Source: Colias croceus
Lineage: Eukaryota > Arthropoda > Insecta > Lepidoptera > Pieridae
Direction of reading: 5' to 3'
DNA length: 64,000 nt
Assembly: GCF_905220415.1 (NCBI RefSeq)
Contig: NC_059537.1
Location: forward strand, 4,749,622-4,813,621
Every line of letters begins with the position of its first letter. Within the stretch, counting starts at the first letter, position 1. Below are positions 17,543 through 30,900 of the stretch, piece by piece. Under the pieces are notes generated by a model. That model did not search any database and was not told the origin of the DNA. It saw only the letters and a program-made list of their open reading frames with translations. Made by a program: the position numbers and the translations under genes.

Positions 17543-17879
17543 ATGTGCTGCAAACTTGGAAGAAAATTGAATCTATTATTTTTATATCCTATGGGACCAT
17601 TCCATTTCATATTAGCAAGTGTTGCCAGATAAACTTTAGCATATATATTTACAATTAAGGTAAAAAATATAATTATATATTTTGGAATCCTACTTATTAT
17701 TCTTAGGATAACTCGCGATAATCAAGGGATTTGTTACGCGCACAGTAATGTTTAGAAGCTTGTTCTTGCCAAAATTATTTATCTGGTACAAGTTACACTT
17801 GTTATTCACATGAACACTATATATTAAGTAATAGCTTTCTTATGTACCATGTTAGATGTTATATTGAATCTGACTTTTA

Positions 17880-17895
17880 AATAAATTTTAATAAA
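17880..17895 (+). terminator. PTPS poly(A) signals
   Basis: Two AATAAA hexamers (17880-17885 and 17890-17895), about 340 bases after the PTPS stop. Confidence 0.6.
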
Positions 17896-18911
17896 AATAC
17901 TTAATGTATTTTATTTTTATCATAACCAAAAGATAAATTAAAAGGTATGTTTCCATATATTGAGGAGAAATTAAAAACGGATTTGATTCATAGCAAACTA
18001 TAAAATTTTATTAAGTAAGTAGGTAATAGGTATCTTATTTTACATTGTTGTCTTATTGATAATTTTTAAAATAAGTATATTAATAGTGCACATAATTGTC
18101 AAATGCGTTTCAATGAATGCATATGTATCACATAAAAACTATTTAAACAATCAAGGATATCTTTGAAACATTATTATTTTAAAGAAAAAAGGTCAAATAG
18201 AATACAATTGAAATCAGATCTTATTTCTATCAGTTAAAATTCTAACAAATTGCTTTTAATCACACTAAATTACAATTTAACGCAAATTAAAACTATATTT
18301 ATGTAAAACTATGCAGACTTAGTAAACCATCACAATACTAAACAGCTGCTTTTCAAGCTAATACTTCGTGTAATTTACGATGTAAAAAATAAAGATATAA
18401 ATTTACCAGCTGGAACTAACAGCTAAAAAATATTTAAATACAAGCAATAAAGTAGGAACAAAGTAAACTATACACAGATTAAATATTGTTAAAACTTGAC
18501 AACTTTAAAAAAAACGCCTAAATAATAAAAAGATACACGCTTTGTCACTCTTAAAATTAGTCATTGCACTCAATTTAAATTCATTTAATCTAAACATCAC
18601 AGATTGGCACTAAATACATAAATAATTACAAAAATACTTTATACAACTCCATTTAAATAGGAAATACCTATAATGAGATTAATTTTATGTAAGCTGCCAA
18701 TTGCAAAAATAGAAAATACATTTACAATAAAATACAGTTTAAGTATGGCCAGTCTTTGTACACGCATGGACTGAATGAATTAAAACAATCACATTACATA
18801 ATCACTTTATACAAAGCAAGAAAAAAATACACCGACTTTATCAGGCAGTTCCCATATAAATAGAGTTGTTTTGTCCCCAAACACAAATACCATTTTTGTG
18901 TCATTAACAAA

Positions 18912-21900
18912 TTAAATAGCCAAATTATCGTCTTTCTTGCAAGGATGTTTTATAGTTATGTACGGCACACCCAACTCAAAATCGTTAATCGGCCAATACC
19001 GCAGTTGGGGTTTTTGTTCCGGCCTTTCTTCGGATACATTGAAATACGCGAACAGTACAAGGGCTGTATAACTCGCTATGAATATTAGTATGTGCCAAGC
19101 GCCATGCATGTATGGGAAGTCGATGTAAAGCCACGCATCGCAGAACATTCGGTCGATGATCCAACAGAACATGGCGAGGAGGCTGACGGCAACGCAACGT
19201 AAGCCGAGGCGATAAACGCGCGCGCATTTTACTCTGGAACGATTGAGAAAATTAGGCACGTAATATTTTAATTTTCAACCTATAAAAATTTAATGTAGAA
19301 AACGTTTAATACAAGATATTTTTCTCAGTAAAACCATGGTAAAACTTATTTTCAATGTTTCTTACATAAATCAGTCTTTCTGAAATGTATATTAAGCAGT
19401 GTTTTGTAAATTGTATCTGACCACTTCACCGCTTCCTATCATACCAGACACCAGAGATTGTGGTCAAATGTTTGTCTATTGATTAATTATTATTAAACAA
19501 TCTGTTTAAAATCCAATTAAATAGCTATTATAACTTAGGTACAAAGTGTTGCATAACATAAAATTGTCTATTCATTGCACGCATAAATTAAATAAAAACG
19601 TCTTTGTTTCTAAATAGATAAAGCAACATTTAATCGCCTTATTTTTAATGAACAAAGTTAATATACGCACACATTCATTCTTAATCGGTTTAGCTCTAGC
19701 GCTCACGTGTATTGCTACACGCAACTTTGTATTATATCATTACTAAGTAATAAGTATCATGAAAATGTAGGGTAATTTCGAAAAATTATGATTTCAATTT
19801 GTGAATTATTTACTAAATATGTGTAATTAAACTTCGTCGATGAAAATAAAACAGATGCAATACCTATTAAAAGGATTCTTACTTCCTATTCAAAATATTT
19901 TTGAATTACCTAATGTAACAATACATGTACATACATACCTACATCATGCTATATAACATAGGTAACCCTCCAAACATTAATTATAACTATTTAGTTGTAT
20001 AAAAAAAATCACTAACCTTTTCAACTCTTTACATAAGAATCCCAGGGAAGGTAACGCTAGGGTCATTAGAGCAAAGGCATTTGCTTTCGGGTGCATCACC
20101 AGAAATCCCGTGGACAACACCGAGAAAATGCTAGAATAGAATGCTAGCACTCTCCTGAAAATAAATAACATTTTTGTATGTAAATAAAAATGATTAAAAT
20201 AATACAACGTTATCTCTCACATATACATGCAAACAATGGACAATTTTTTCTCTTTACATTTCAGACCATTACGGATGTACCTAACTACCTAACTAGTTAT
20301 GTATTGTTTAATATTAAAAATATTTTCTGCTAGCTTCCGCCCGCGACTCCGTCCGCGCGGATGTCGGTCTTCGCGTGGATGGTTTATTTCTCCATTTTGA
20401 GTAAAAATATCTATTGGACCCAAATACGGCTAGGCCTATAATAATACGAACGTGTGTTCGCGGTTCTACAGAACAACGTCTAAAACTGAAAAATTAAGAT
20501 TAATTTTTTTCTACGTATTTTCCCAGGATAAAAAGTATCCTATTTTACGCCCAGGATAATAAGGTATAATTATACCAATTACCAAGTTTCATCGAAATCG
20601 AACCGTTAGTTTTCACGTGATGCCTTCACATACAGACAGACAGACAAAAATTTTTTTTAATCACGTTTTTGGGTTTGGTATCGATCCAGTAACACCCCCT
20701 GGTATTTATTTTTTAAATATTTTCAATGTACAGAATTGACCCTTCTACAGATTTATTATATGTATAGATGAGATAATTATACATTTTTCCATGTCGTCGG
20801 GTTTTAAAAGTTATAATTTTAATTACTATACATATTGCAAAAAACACGTTTTTTGGTTTATTAAAGTTCATCTATTTCTAAAACTAAAGTAATAGAATTT
20901 CATTTAACCGCTTGATTAAATTATTTCAGTTTAATTTTACTGCAGACCTTACAAGATTAGGTGCTCTTAAACCTATTCCGTGGGCTATAAGCCGCAAAGA
21001 CTAAGTCACAATGTTTTAAAGTAGGTCATTTTGTAACCCAGTATACAACGTTAGTAACTTGCAAACTAGTATTAGGTAATGAATGCAATTTAAATTATTT
21101 AATTAAGTGGCATCATACGGCTGGAATATTCTTGGTATTCTTACAACAATATTGTATTATTATGATGAGTTAACCGTAGACCGTAGTGCATTAGAGGTCG
21201 TTAATTTTTTTAACTACATAATTCATTATTGAAACACTATTAATATTGTTTGTAGGTAGGTATCTACTTGATAAATGATAACTACTGTCGGGCGTTATTT
21301 GCTTATTCTTATGGTATAAAAAAGGTAAGTATACATTTTAGCCGGTATTACAATTGAATACTTATTTCTACTAACAATGTATAACGCAATTCTAAGTAAA
21401 AGAAAAAACATTCTATAAGGCCTTGAATCTTGATTATTATTACTCGTGACGTGCATTCACTCATATAAAATAATTATGTAGGCATTTAAAAAAAAAATTG
21501 TTCGATAAACACGCAAAATCAATGAGATTTTTTGGTATTCAAATAATTTATTGGTTCAATAACAAATATTTTATCCCTACGCTCAGTACAGAAAAATATA
21601 AATATTTGAGAAGTTACTTTTCAGTGACAAAACAGGGAGGAAGAATGAAATAAAATAAAATAAAATTTATTCTTTAAAATCTGAATCTAAATAATAAGTA
21701 ACTACTCAGGTATCGGTACCTACCTAACTCGGGTTAGACATTTGTTTTGTAAAGGAAAATTTTATTATTTTGTTATTCTACATTCATCTTTATTCCACGA
21801 TAGAAGATAGGTACCTTTACAACGAACTTTAAATTATTTAATAAATTTTATTTCATATAATGCTGAATTACGGTGCTTCAGGGCTCAGGCTATTAATTAA

Positions 21901-24900
21901 ATAAGTAACACAAATAAATGGTAAGATCGTAAATGTAAACATGGTCATTCTTCATGATAACAGTTTTTTTTCAAGGTTAATCCACAATGAAACGCGACTA
22001 TTACGACTTAAAATTTTGTATCAAACATGTTGTTTTAAATAATAATAAGTAGATCATAATAGGTAGTTCAGGGAAATATCTTATATCTTACCTCATCTTG
22101 ATATGGTTGCGAAGATATCCCTAAAATAAGAATTGCGTGTAGGCTCTGGACGAATATTATACATATATCAATAAATCTTATTTTAGGGAAATCTTTTAGG
22201 CTCTCTTTTATAAATTTTTCCCGATTATTAAATATGTTTGGACAATTGCGACGTCACTTCCCGCCACGCAAACATCGGTTTCAATGTCCTTTAAGTGCAC
22301 CCAACGCATAATATAATTTAAAAAAAGTTAATCATGAGACATATTGTAATATTGATCGTGATTCGTGGTCCCTGCTACCACAGTAGCCATGTAATAAATT
22401 ATTTTTATTAAATATTATTAAATGCTAAATTGCATCATGTTCATAAATATCGGAGCGTCAAGCAAAAAAAATCCTTTATTGTAATCGATGTGAGAAAGTG
22501 AAATCGATTTCATTACGGGAATTTTTTGTATGTTACATCATAATTATAATTGGGTAAACCAATGGGTCTATTTATTTAAATGCTGGCGTAGCGCCTGCTA
22601 TGTTTTGGGCTCTTTACTCTTTAGGTTCAGATCCAAATTTGAATCGAACTCGAGATACCTTTCTTGAAGTATTTATTTGTTATTACTTAGATAAAATACA
22701 TTTGAGATATAATAACTATCACCACAGATGTAAGTCGTTGTAGAAGCTAGTCTATCACGTTCGTTTATTCGGCTATTACCAATTCTTCTCACGCTTGGCA
22801 TCAAAGGCCGTACAGAATGACCATATCTTATCAGCCACGAGCCTCATTGTAGGCCATTACCCAATTCAAAGGACGTCAAATCAAATGGCACATGTTATTC
22901 TATCACAGTACATTTGTACTCAACGCACTTAGAGCTCTTTATCGTGATAAGAATACGCCCTTGTAGTACCTACTTACTTTGTTTACGACAAACCCTTGTT
23001 TCGAGCTTGTAATTTTGCGAATGTTTGATGTTTCTATACTACTTATTCTACTCTTCTTAAAAAACAGATGCTACTATGATATGATTACTGCCTAGGTAGG
23101 TAACTAATTATTAAGTATGCGAAAATAAAAGGAAATCGTGGAGTAGGTATGATGGATGGATTTCGATTAAGTTAACAAAATCATTTTAATTAATTATTAT
23201 AAATACTAGACCGTACTATATTCAAGCGTAATTTTGTGTTAACTTTGAACATGTCGGTTAATACCTACTTAGTGTTAAATTTTCCATAAATATTTCAAAT
23301 TGTTATGAAGATTAAATCCATATCGAAAGAAAATTCATAGTTTTAATTATTAAACAGTATCCTACTTTCGTAATTAGTCTTTTAAATAATAAAATAATAA
23401 TTACGTGACATATTTTGCTCTACAAGATTGTAACTTAATCGAGCGCGAATTTAAGATAAACAAGTAGGTACTTAATGTCAGATACATATTTCATTGTTAT
23501 TTAACCTTTGCACGTGTTATTTCAACGGTTCAAAGCTTTTACATGTTGGGTTGATTCATGCAGCGCGCATAAAGAATCGGTCATCTGAATTATTTAACAC
23601 ATTATCGTTACATCAGTATTTTATTTGTATTCTATTCATTGTATTTTTTATTTTATTTTATTTTAAATAAGATTTTTATTTGTATTTTAATAATCTAAAA
23701 AAAATAATCAGCGTCATTCCTGGGGACCCCTAATAGACCAAAATATTTCCTATGAAACAAAAGGAATCACATCAATCGGTTTATCGATTAACAAAACACA
23801 CGGAGTTATCGAGTACAAAAACAAAAAGAAAAGACGTGTGGCACTCGGGGACTGCCGCGGTAGAGCTATTGCATAGCATGCCTTCAAGCGACACCTCCGA
23901 GCCCGTCGGAGTGGGGAGCGTGAGGTTTTTTCGTTACGGAATTTCTCGATTTGGTCCCCGCGCTCAAGGCCCGCGATAGAAGCTATGCAATAGCTTAAAA
24001 ATATCGAAAAATGTCAAATTGAGAATCTCTATCGTTTTTGGGTGGAGCATCGCGTCAGCGTCGGTTCAAAATATGAAATATGTACCTAGTAGTTGTGCCT
24101 CGGATTGAGACGTACGTGCGTAGATTGAAATATAAATTAAATTCTTCAAACTAGATCATAGCCCATATGATGTTGTCGATGTCTAATAAAAACAAATTCA
24201 TCAAAATTCGCCCAGTATTTTTTGCGTGAAACCCGGACAACAGACAGTTTTATTATATGAATTTATTATATTACGATAACGTATTTTTCGATGATAATAT
24301 GATGACTAGGAACATAATTTTTTAAGATGCATATAGCTGAGGCCCGAGATCCAAGATTTATTAAAACTATTTCCTAAACTTTATAAATGAATAAATATTT
24401 TTAAAACATTAATTAAATAAGAGTAGTCCTCAAACCATGGTGGCGCTAATTATAATTCGTAATTACGTGATTAAAAAAAAAGAAGACTTCGGCTATGACC
24501 AAATATAGAGGTATCAGGAGTACAAGGCCACCAAAAATTCATGTTGCTTATCTAAATAAGTAATCTAGTAACGTAACGGCACCGGTTTCCGACTATAAGT
24601 CCTTTCCACCTAAGATGATTTCTGTGACACATCGATTTTTGACACGTGAAGAGATGTCTGTACTGAAATCATATCAATTGTTTTCGATAATCGATAATAT
24701 TTTATATGGAAATGAAATCGATTTGAATAATGTACCAAAATTTGTTTTTTCGGCATTTCGCCATCAATTAACTAAGGAAACTTAGCAAACAACAGCAACA
24801 AAGTGGGAGTCGAGCACTGCTTCGGCACGAAATGGGTCAAGCTCGCACCGGGGAAGTTACCACACCCTCACAGGAAACCGGCGTGAAGTGGTGGCATATT

Positions 24901-27900
24901 AACAGTATGCCACCGCGTTTCGTACGGTGAGTGAGGGGTCCGGAGGCCCAATAACAACAACCCCCAAATATGAACGCGGCATTATTAGGCAGAATACCCC
25001 AGGAGGGTACCGGCACCTGCGGTGCAGGAGAATCCCTCCCGCAGCGCCTGCGCTGCGGCAGCCCGTCGTATTCTGGGGCGGGCATAATTCCGCTCGGTCA
25101 TGTGCCAAGGGGTTCGCAGAGCAAGCAAAAAAAATCACCCCTCTCCACTCTCACGGTGGACTTTTGTAACATACGGGGGCTGCACACTAACTTAAACGCC
25201 GTCCACTACCATCTTGAGACGGCTAAGCCGGCCTTGCTCTTCCTGACTGAGACTCAGATATCAACTCCGGCTGACGTATCTTATCTCACATACCCTGGTT
25301 TTAAGCTGGAGCATACTTTTGCACCGCGTGCCGGGGTATGCGCATACGTTAGGGAGGATATCTGTTGTCGACGTCTTGGCACCCTTGAAGGTGAGGATCT
25401 GTCTATTATCTGGCTGCATATTGACTGCGGCGACCACCCTCGCGTCTATGCTTGCCTGTACAGATCCCACAGCGGGAATACTGGTACCGACCGATTATTT
25501 GAGCACATCCAAGAGATGATCGACACCTTGCTTGTACAGTTCCCTTCTGCAGAGCTCGTGGTTTTAGGCGATTTCAATGCCCACCACGTTGAATGGCTCG
25601 GGTCGCGTACAACTGACCACGCGGGACGAACTGTACACGATTTTGCTCTAGCCTATGGCCTAACACAGCTGGTCTCATCGCCTACGCGAATACCGGATGT
25701 GGAGGGCCATACTCCCTCTCTTTTGGATCTTCTGCTGACCACACATCCCGAGAACTATCAGGTCTCCGTCGTGGCCCCACTGGGGTCATCAGACCATTGC
25801 CTGATACGGAGTATGGTGCCACTTATGGGCTCGAAACAGCAGACACCTGCAGCTCGACGCCGTGTGTGGCACTACAAGTCGGCAGACTGGGACGGAATGC
25901 GTGGTTTTTTCGCTTCCTACCCATGGGGGCCTGTTTGCTTCTCCTCGGAGGATCCCAACGCTTGTGCTGAGTCTATCACTGACGTGGTACTGCAGGGTAT
26001 GGAACTATTTGTGCCATACTCTGATGTGCCCGTTGGTGGTAGATCTAAGCCTTGGTTTGGACGTTCCTGTAACATGGCGTCTCGTCAGAAACAGGAACTT
26101 TTTCAAGCCTGGGTTGCAGCAACGGCGTGTCGCGATCCAAGCGTTGGTCTCATCAGGAAGAAGTACAACTCTGCCTCCAGATCCTACAAGAGAGAAATCG
26201 CTAGGGCTAAATCCAGTTATATTGGTGCACTTGGCGATAGACTAGCGCGACTTCCTTCGGGAACACGGGCGTTTTGGTCCCTCGCCAAAGCCATCCAAGG
26301 TAACTTCTGTCGTTCATCCTTTCCTCCTTTGCACAAGGACGAAGACTCTCTGGCCCATTCCGCTAAAGAGAAAGCCGAACTCCTGGGCGCTCTCTTTGCT
26401 AGGAACTCGACTCTTGATGACAGGGGAAAGACACCGCCTACCATCCCGCGGTGCAACCATTCAATGGCGGATATACGTTTCACACAACGTGCCGTTCGAA
26501 ACGCTCTCTTTTCCCTTGACATCCATAAGTCGACAGGGCCGGATGGAGTCTCCCCTATTGTGCTTAGGACATGTGCTCCTGAGTTGGCACCGGTTGTAAC
26601 GCGTCTTTTTCGGCTCTCTTACGCCAAAGGAATCGTTCCGAACTCGTGGAAGACTGCTCTTGTCCACCCAATCCCTAAAAAAGGCGATCGCTCAAATCCG
26701 TCTAACTACAGACCGATCGCCATCACCTCTTTACTCTCCAAAATAATGGAATCCATTATTAACTGCCAGCTCATGAGGTACCTGGAGGAGAACCAGCTGT
26801 TAAGCGACCGGCAATACGGTTTCCGTAGTGGTCGCTCGACTGGTGATCTTTTGGTGTACCTCACCCACAGATGGGCGGAGGCGGTTGAGAGTAAAGGGGA
26901 GGCATTGGCTGTAAGTTTGGATGTAGCGAAAGCCTTCGATCGGGTCTGGCACAAGGCACTTCTAGCGAAATTACCATCTTTCGGACTTCCTGCGAGGTTA
27001 TGCGATTGGGTTGCCAGCTTCCTGGAAGAGAGGAGCATTAAGGTCGTTATCGACGGTTCCTGCTCTAAGCCTCTTTATGTGAATGCTGGTGTCCCACAAG
27101 GCTGCGTGCTATCTCCTACACTGTTTCTTCTGCATATCAATGATTTGTTACAAATCAGTAACATCCATTGCTATGCAGACGACAGTACGGGGGATGCTCT
27201 TTATCCCGGCCGTGCGAACACCTCAAAGGAAAGCCTCAATGAGAGCCGAAACAAACTTGTGTCTGAAGTCGAGTCTTCCCTTCAAGAAGTCTCGGATTGG
27301 GGCGAACTTAATCTTGTTGAGTTCAATCCCCAAAAGACACAGGTTTGCGCGTTCACCGCTAAAAAGACCCCATTTGTCGTAGAACCTCGGTTTAAGAGTA
27401 CTCCCCTTAGTATATCGCCGAAAATCGGAATCCTCGGAGTTGAAATCTCGAGTGACGTTCAATTCCGCAGTCATTTGGAAGCGAAGGCTAAATTAGCCTC
27501 GAAAAAGCTTGGTGTGCTCAGCAGATCGAGACAGTACTTCAAGCCGGCCCACCGACTTCAGCTGTACAAGGCTCAGGTGCGACCGCATATGGAGTACTGT
27601 TCTCATCTCTGGGCCGGAGCCCCACAGTATCAACTCCTTCCTCTTGACCGCATCCAACGTCGAGCAGCTCGAATTGTCGATGACCGTAGGCTTTCCGATA
27701 GGCTCGATCCTCTGTCAGTGCGAAGAGACGTTGCGTCTCTCTGTATACTGTACAGAATCTACTATGGGGAGTGCTCTGAGGAATTGTTCCACCTACTACC
27801 AGCCGCACAGTTCCACCACCGGACCACACGCCGTAAAAACCAGTTCCATCCGCACCATCTGGATGGTTGGCGCTCCACCACTGTCCGCTTCACCCGCAAC

Positions 27901-30900
27901 TTCCTTCCGCGTACGGTGAAACTGTGGAACGATTTGCCACCTGCGGTGTTCCCGAACAACTACGACATTGGGGCCTTCAAGAAAAGAGCTTATTTGTCCA
28001 TAAAAGGCCGGCAAAGCACCTGCAACACTTCTAGTGTTGCAAGTGTTTATGGGCGGTGGTGACCACTTACCATCAGGTGGCCCACCTGCCCCTTTGCTTG
28101 CTCTGACATAAAAAAAAAAAAAAAAAAAAAAAACAAAAAGTCAACAATAACAATTAGTAACAATAGCAGAATACCACGGAAAGTATCAATATAAAAATGC
28201 AACTTGTATACAAGGCTGACGCACTCCTACAGACGATTGACTCGATTGACAAACGATCATTAGATGGGCGCCGATTATATGATTTTCCAACTCTATGATT
28301 TTTCAACGATCCATTTCATGTACACGTTGCGTAGGTATTATATTTTTGTGTTATTTTATTTTATTTTTCATTATATTAAACTAAACAATACTGTTTTTGA
28401 TTTATAAGCTTAAGATGTCTCATTTTTATATTTTTGGTAATAATGCCGCCATAAAATAAAAATATTATGCACTAAAATCATTTTGGCGTTTTAAACATAA
28501 AATACGTAATTCGGAACACGATGAAGTGTCACAGGAATCATCATAGCTGAAAAGGACTATAGCCTCCTCTATCCGACCATTTTGATTTTTATTTGATAAA
28601 ACGTTTAAAATACGCGCGACACTCGTGAAACTGAAGGCTTTCGATCCAATCACTTTTCGTACGTCATCTGTCCAAAATTGGGTTTCAAATTTTAACCGAC
28701 ATTTCATCAATCCAAGAAAAGCTAGGCGAGGGTGTAGTTTGTATTGAATTGAATGCGAAAAAAACATAAAACGGTGAAAATAAACATTTGTATTTTTACG
28801 CTAAATACTCTGGTAAGTTTGTGGTTAATTTACTTTGAACGTTTTATTGGTGTTTTAAATTATGAATTTTAAAATATACATGCAAAGATAGCGTGTTTTT
28901 ATAGGTTTTTTTGGCCAAATATTTATGGACGGAATGAGGAGCTTTTCAAAATAACAACATTCCGAAATCCGACCGAATCGGTCGGTAAACGGAATTTCGC
29001 ACTTTGTAAAAGAAGGTAATTATCTATTATGCATGTTGTTTTGTGGAGGTTTCGTATTAAGTTATTTATTCTAAACGCTATGCTTACATACTACACCTGT
29101 ATGCGACCAATGCTAACTTTAATGGATTATTTGTAATATACGTTTTAACTGACACTCTTTTTTGATTTTTTTGTTATTCATTTACAAAGACCGGTCTGGT
29201 TTAAAAACCCTATATTTTACGTTTATGACACATAATTGCATAACTACGAAATTGTGAGATCTTTATAAGTGTACATATGAAATAGAAATGAACTAAAAAT
29301 GAATATCAATTTCGGTTTAGAGGCTTTATTACGCAAATTTAGGTTTGGTCGGAATCTAGGTGCGATATATTTCCCTGTTTCCGTCCAACTGGGTTGCTTT
29401 TGCTTGCGCTGTGCTTGAGTGAAATTGCATGCGTTTATTTCAGGTCATCATCATGAGTGATAAAAAAGAGGCTGAAGTATTCTCATTAGCTGAAATAATA
29501 CTTTTGGTGAAATGGATTTGGGAGCATTCAAGTAATACGTAACGCAATTTGGGGGGAGGGGGGGTCTCGTAAAACGTTACGATGCGTTACAGGGGCGGAG
29601 GGGGTCTTTCTTACAACACGTTACGTGGTAACATTGTTTTTAAAAAAAAAATAGGGAATTAAAACTCCAAAATTGGCAACCATTTTTGTTTATATTTCAG
29701 TGAATCCCTAGATTGTATTATACCTACATCATTTATTGTTGTTCTCGTTGTCAGTATTTGTTAGTGATGATGATTATAAACAAAACTAGCGGTCCGCCCC
29801 GGCTTCGCCCGTGGTACATGTTTACGTTTTCTCTACATAAGAACCATCCTCGTACTTCAAGGAATATAATAAAAAAAGAATTATCGAAATCGGTTCAGCC
29901 GTTCTCGAGTTATGGAATTACAACGAAAAGTGGCATTGATTTTTATATATTAGAGATACGCAGGTGTTGCGGATTAAAAACCTTTTGTTTTATTTTGTAT
30001 TAATACTGTTAAGGCTATTTACATTTATTAATTAAAGCTATACCAAGGATAAAATCTGTAACTTAGGTACTTTTTTTCGACTTCAGGGTAAAAATGGTCA
30101 CTTGGAGTGTTACGTAACGTTTAGAGAGTGGAGGGGGGAGTATAGAAAAACGTTATGGTGCGTTATAAGGGGGGGAGGGGGGGTCAAAAATCTACAAAAA
30201 TTGCGTTACGTAATACTTGAATGCTCCCTTTTAGAATTGGGCAAAGTAGTCAATGGGACATTCTAATTTAGTGTGGATGACCAGTGAGGCATTTTATGAG
30301 TTTGAGTTTGAGTAAATGTAATTTTAAACTACTACAGTCTAACATAGAGTTAGTTTTTGTTATTATAATAAATGCTCAAATATTATCTAAAACTAGCGGT
30401 CCGCCCCGGCTTCGCCTGTGGTACATATTTAAAATATCTCTCCATAAGAACCATCCTCGTACTTCAAGTAATATAATAAAAAAAGAATTATCGAAATCGG
30501 TCCACGCATGATGCAGTGAAAAGACGAAACGGGTTTTTTACGAATTTACATTGTATAATTCTATTATCATAAAGTTGATTTTAGTAGAAAATATTTGGCT
30601 GGTCGGAATCTAGCTACTCAGTGGTCGGAAACACGTGTATTTGTACTCAGTCGGTCGGAAAATGGTGCTTTCAGTTAATTTCCAGTCGTGACAGTTAAAA
30701 TCCAAATTTAGGTAATAAAAAGCCATTATGAAATACAATTATGTGCATATTTTAAAATATAAGTTCGTAATCTTTCATAATATCATTTTTTCTTATGACC
30801 TCTAGAGTATTTAATTTATCTTTTAAAGGATTCATTTAGCCGTATCAATCAGTGGTCGGAATTCGGTGCCATTACGTTAAACATTCATATAAATTAAGTG

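Noticed and set aside
28465..28767. 100-codon minus frame inside the ceramidase intron
   Set aside because: It is on the host strand but has no ceramidase similarity and would break the conserved exon 3 to exon 4 junction if included. Possibly an old element remnant.
29713..30003. 96-codon frame
   Set aside because: It is a read-through of the RTE/SINE tail at 29782-29956, which is open by chance in several copies (also at 30284-30511).
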